NCBI GenBank assembly: GCA_963921425.1
Contig: OY992835.1
Span: 24,813,322-24,877,321 of the forward strand
Direction: 5' to 3'
Origin: Dryas octopetala
Lineage: Eukaryota > Streptophyta > Magnoliopsida > Rosales > Rosaceae
Length of the DNA: 64,000 nt
Under the pieces are notes generated by a model that was not told the origin of the DNA, ran no database searches, and worked only from the letters and a program-made list of their open reading frames with translations. Of this stretch, positions 62,506 to 64,000 are shown one piece after another. Position 1 is the first letter of the stretch, and each line of letters starts with the position of its first letter. Made by a program: the position numbers and the translations under genes.

Positions 62506-64000
62506 ATGCCTGGATTAGCTATGGAAGCATTGAATGGGGACAGTGTAGTAGATGAACCCAATGGAGACTATGCACCTCCTCAAAAGGAAAGCTATACCCA
62601 GCAAGGCACTCCAAGAAGTCCATTGAGTCCTCGAAGTCCTCAGAGTGACTCCATTGGTATGCCTATGGATGGTATGATTGACACTTCTATTGAGCAGTTA
62701 TATCACAATGTCTGTGAAATGCAGAGCTCTGATCAATCTCCATCTAGGGCTAGCTTTGGATCTTTTGGTGAGGAATCGAGGATTGATTCAGAATTAAACC
62801 ATCTTGTTGGATATATTAAGGATTTGGAGATAAGGAAGGAGGTGGTTGTAGAAAATAAAGAGGAGGGTACTGGTAGTGACTCAACTCCTGAGAAAGCGAA
62901 CGTGTCTACTGCTGAAAAGTCTGCAACAAAGGTAAAGACCAAATCTGCAAAATCAAGTCCCAAGAGCAAATCTCCCCATGAGAGGCCTCCACTTGATAAG
63001 AGGTATGAGAAGAATCCAAGAAAAGCCAATGCAGTATTCTCCAAGAACAAGCAGAGAAATTTTGCTTTGCGTGGGGTTAGGTCTCAGAATAGAGTCAAGG
63101 ATCCTTCTGTGGCTGGATTGGATAACCCTGACCTTGGACCATTCTTGCTTAAACAAACAAGGGATTTGATTGCTTCTGGTGAAAATCCCCAAAAAGCTCT
63201 TGAGTTAGCTCTTCGGGCAATGAAATTGTTTGAGAAATGTACAAACGGGAAACCCAATTTAGAGTTGGTCATGTGTTTGCATGTTTTGGCAGCAATCTAT
63301 TGCAGCTTAGGCCAGTATGATGAGGCAATTCCAGTTCTTGAGCGCGCAATTGATATTCCAGCTATAGAAGATGGCCATGACCACGCACTAGCCAAGTTTG
63401 CAGGGTGCATGCAATTAGGTGATATTTATGCAATGACGGGTCAGATTGAAAATTCAATACTGTTCTATACAGCAGGTATGGAGATACAAAGGCAAGTCCT
63501 GGGAGAAACAGACCCTCGATTTGGTGAGACGTGTCGCTATGTAGCTGAGGCCCATGTTCAAGCATTGCAATTTGATGAGGCTGAGAAGCTCTGTCAGATG
63601 GCCCTTGATATCCACAGGGAGAATGGTTCTCCTGCTTCCCTTGAGGAAGCAGCAGACAGAAGACTCATGGGACTTATCTGTGACTCAAAAGGAGATTATG
63701 AAGCTGCTCTTGAGCATTATGTTTTAGCAGGCATGTCCATGTCTGCCAATGACCAGGAAGTGGATGCAGCTTCAATTGATTGCAGTATCGGAGATGCTTA
63801 TCTATCCTTGGCTCGGTATGATGAGGCAGTCTTTTCTTACCAGAAAGCACTCACTGTGTTTAAGTCAACTAAAGGAGAGAGCCATCCAGCAGTAGCTTCT
63901 GTTTATGTCCGTTTAGCTGACCTGTACAACAAGATAGGAAAGTTTAAGGAATCCAAATCATACTGTGAAAATGCACATCGAATTTATGGGAAACCCAATC
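62506..64000 (+). CDS. kinesin light chain-related protein (KLCR/CMU), 5' part
   Basis: An open frame of 498 codons runs from ATG 62506 off the end of the window. The first 200 residues are low in order, with PRSPLSPRSPQSDS, IDTSIEQLYHNVCEMQSSDQ, and a Lys/Ser-rich stretch KTKSAKSSPKSKSP. Tetratricopeptide repeats begin at about residue 215 (PFLLKQTRDLIASGENPQ, ALELALRAMKLFEKC) and continue, for example VLAAIYCSLGQYDEAI and GDAYLSLARYDEAVFSYQKA. This matches plant KLCR1-3, also called CMU proteins, which bind cortical microtubules and hold cellulose synthase tracks in place. The start MPGLAMEALNGDS is typical of KLCR1/2. The C-terminal repeats are missing only because the window ends. In Arabidopsis KLCR2 adjoins an exonuclease-like gene and KLCR1 a SWEET gene, by my recollection. 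Confidence 0.93.
   Translation, partial: MPGLAMEALNGDSVVDEPNGDYAPPQKESYTQQGTPRSPLSPRSPQSDSIGMPMDGMIDTSIEQLYHNVCEMQSSDQSPSRASFGSFGEESRIDSELNHLVGYIKDLEIRKEVVVENKEEGTGSDSTPEKANVSTAEKSATKVKTKSAKSSPKSKSPHERPPLDKRYEKNPRKANAVFSKNKQRNFALRGVRSQNRVKDPSVAGLDNPDLGPFLLKQTRDLIASGENPQKALELALRAMKLFEKCTNGKPNLELVMCLHVLAAIYCSLGQYDEAIPVLERAIDIPAIEDGHDHALAKFAGCMQLGDIYAMTGQIENSILFYTAGMEIQRQVLGETDPRFGETCRYVAEAHVQALQFDEAEKLCQMALDIHRENGSPASLEEAADRRLMGLICDSKGDYEAALEHYVLAGMSMSANDQEVDAASIDCSIGDAYLSLARYDEAVFSYQKALTVFKSTKGESHPAVASVYVRLADLYNKIGKFKESKSYCENAHRIYGKPN

Overview
This window is plant nuclear DNA: AT-rich, with many GA/TC microsatellites, intron-bearing genes with GT-AG (and two GC-AG) introns, and small DNA transposons in the gaps. 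Several proteins look like rosid and especially Rosaceae orthologues; the clearest is a tandem pair of strawberry-type enone oxidoreductases (FaQR/FaEO-like). I place it in Rosaceae with moderate confidence and cannot name the species. I see no rRNA, tRNA, CRISPR array, virus-like element or retrotransposon protein.

Layout. 1-1.2 kb: 5' end of an HD-Zip I gene (ATHB-1/HAT5 type, minus strand) with two overlapping upstream ORFs. 8.5-10.3 kb: clade II SWEET sugar transporter (plus). 11.3-14 kb: thylakoid-lumen cyclophilin CYP38/TLP40 (plus). 14.7-18.3 kb: Raf-like kinase (minus). 20-23.8 kb: SAMHD1-like HD-domain phosphohydrolase (minus, 19 coding exons including a 16-nt microexon), head to head with a chloroplast PSA3-like gene (24.4-25.7 kb, plus). 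26-31.4 kb: a 2.7-kb head-to-tail duplication carrying two nearly identical OB-fold genes (minus). 31.6-34 kb: mitochondrial formate dehydrogenase (minus). 36.3-40.3 kb: protein farnesyltransferase beta subunit ERA1 (plus). 41-42.8 kb: CASP-like protein (plus). 42.9-50.1 kb: tandem duplication with two enone-oxidoreductase genes, followed by decayed relatives (50.2-53.1 kb). 54.2-56.4 kb: zinc-finger/DEDDh-exonuclease-like protein with substituted catalytic residues (minus). 62.5 kb to the end: 5' part of a kinesin-light-chain-related (KLCR/CMU) gene (plus).

The genes do not form one pathway. What ties them together is ancient synteny: from memory, Arabidopsis keeps HAT5-CYP38-kinase as consecutive loci on chromosome 3, SWEET8-HD protein-ERA1-CASPL-exonuclease as a run on chromosome 5, and KLCR beside the exonuclease or beside a SWEET at two further places. 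The window therefore looks like an ancestral order that Arabidopsis split among duplicated segments.

The most informative local structure is the enone-oxidoreductase duplication. The second copy preserves the empty sites of two insertions carried by the first, which fixes their ends, their 9-10 bp target duplications and their order of events. All exon coordinates were read by eye from splice signals and reading-frame continuity; none has transcript support here.
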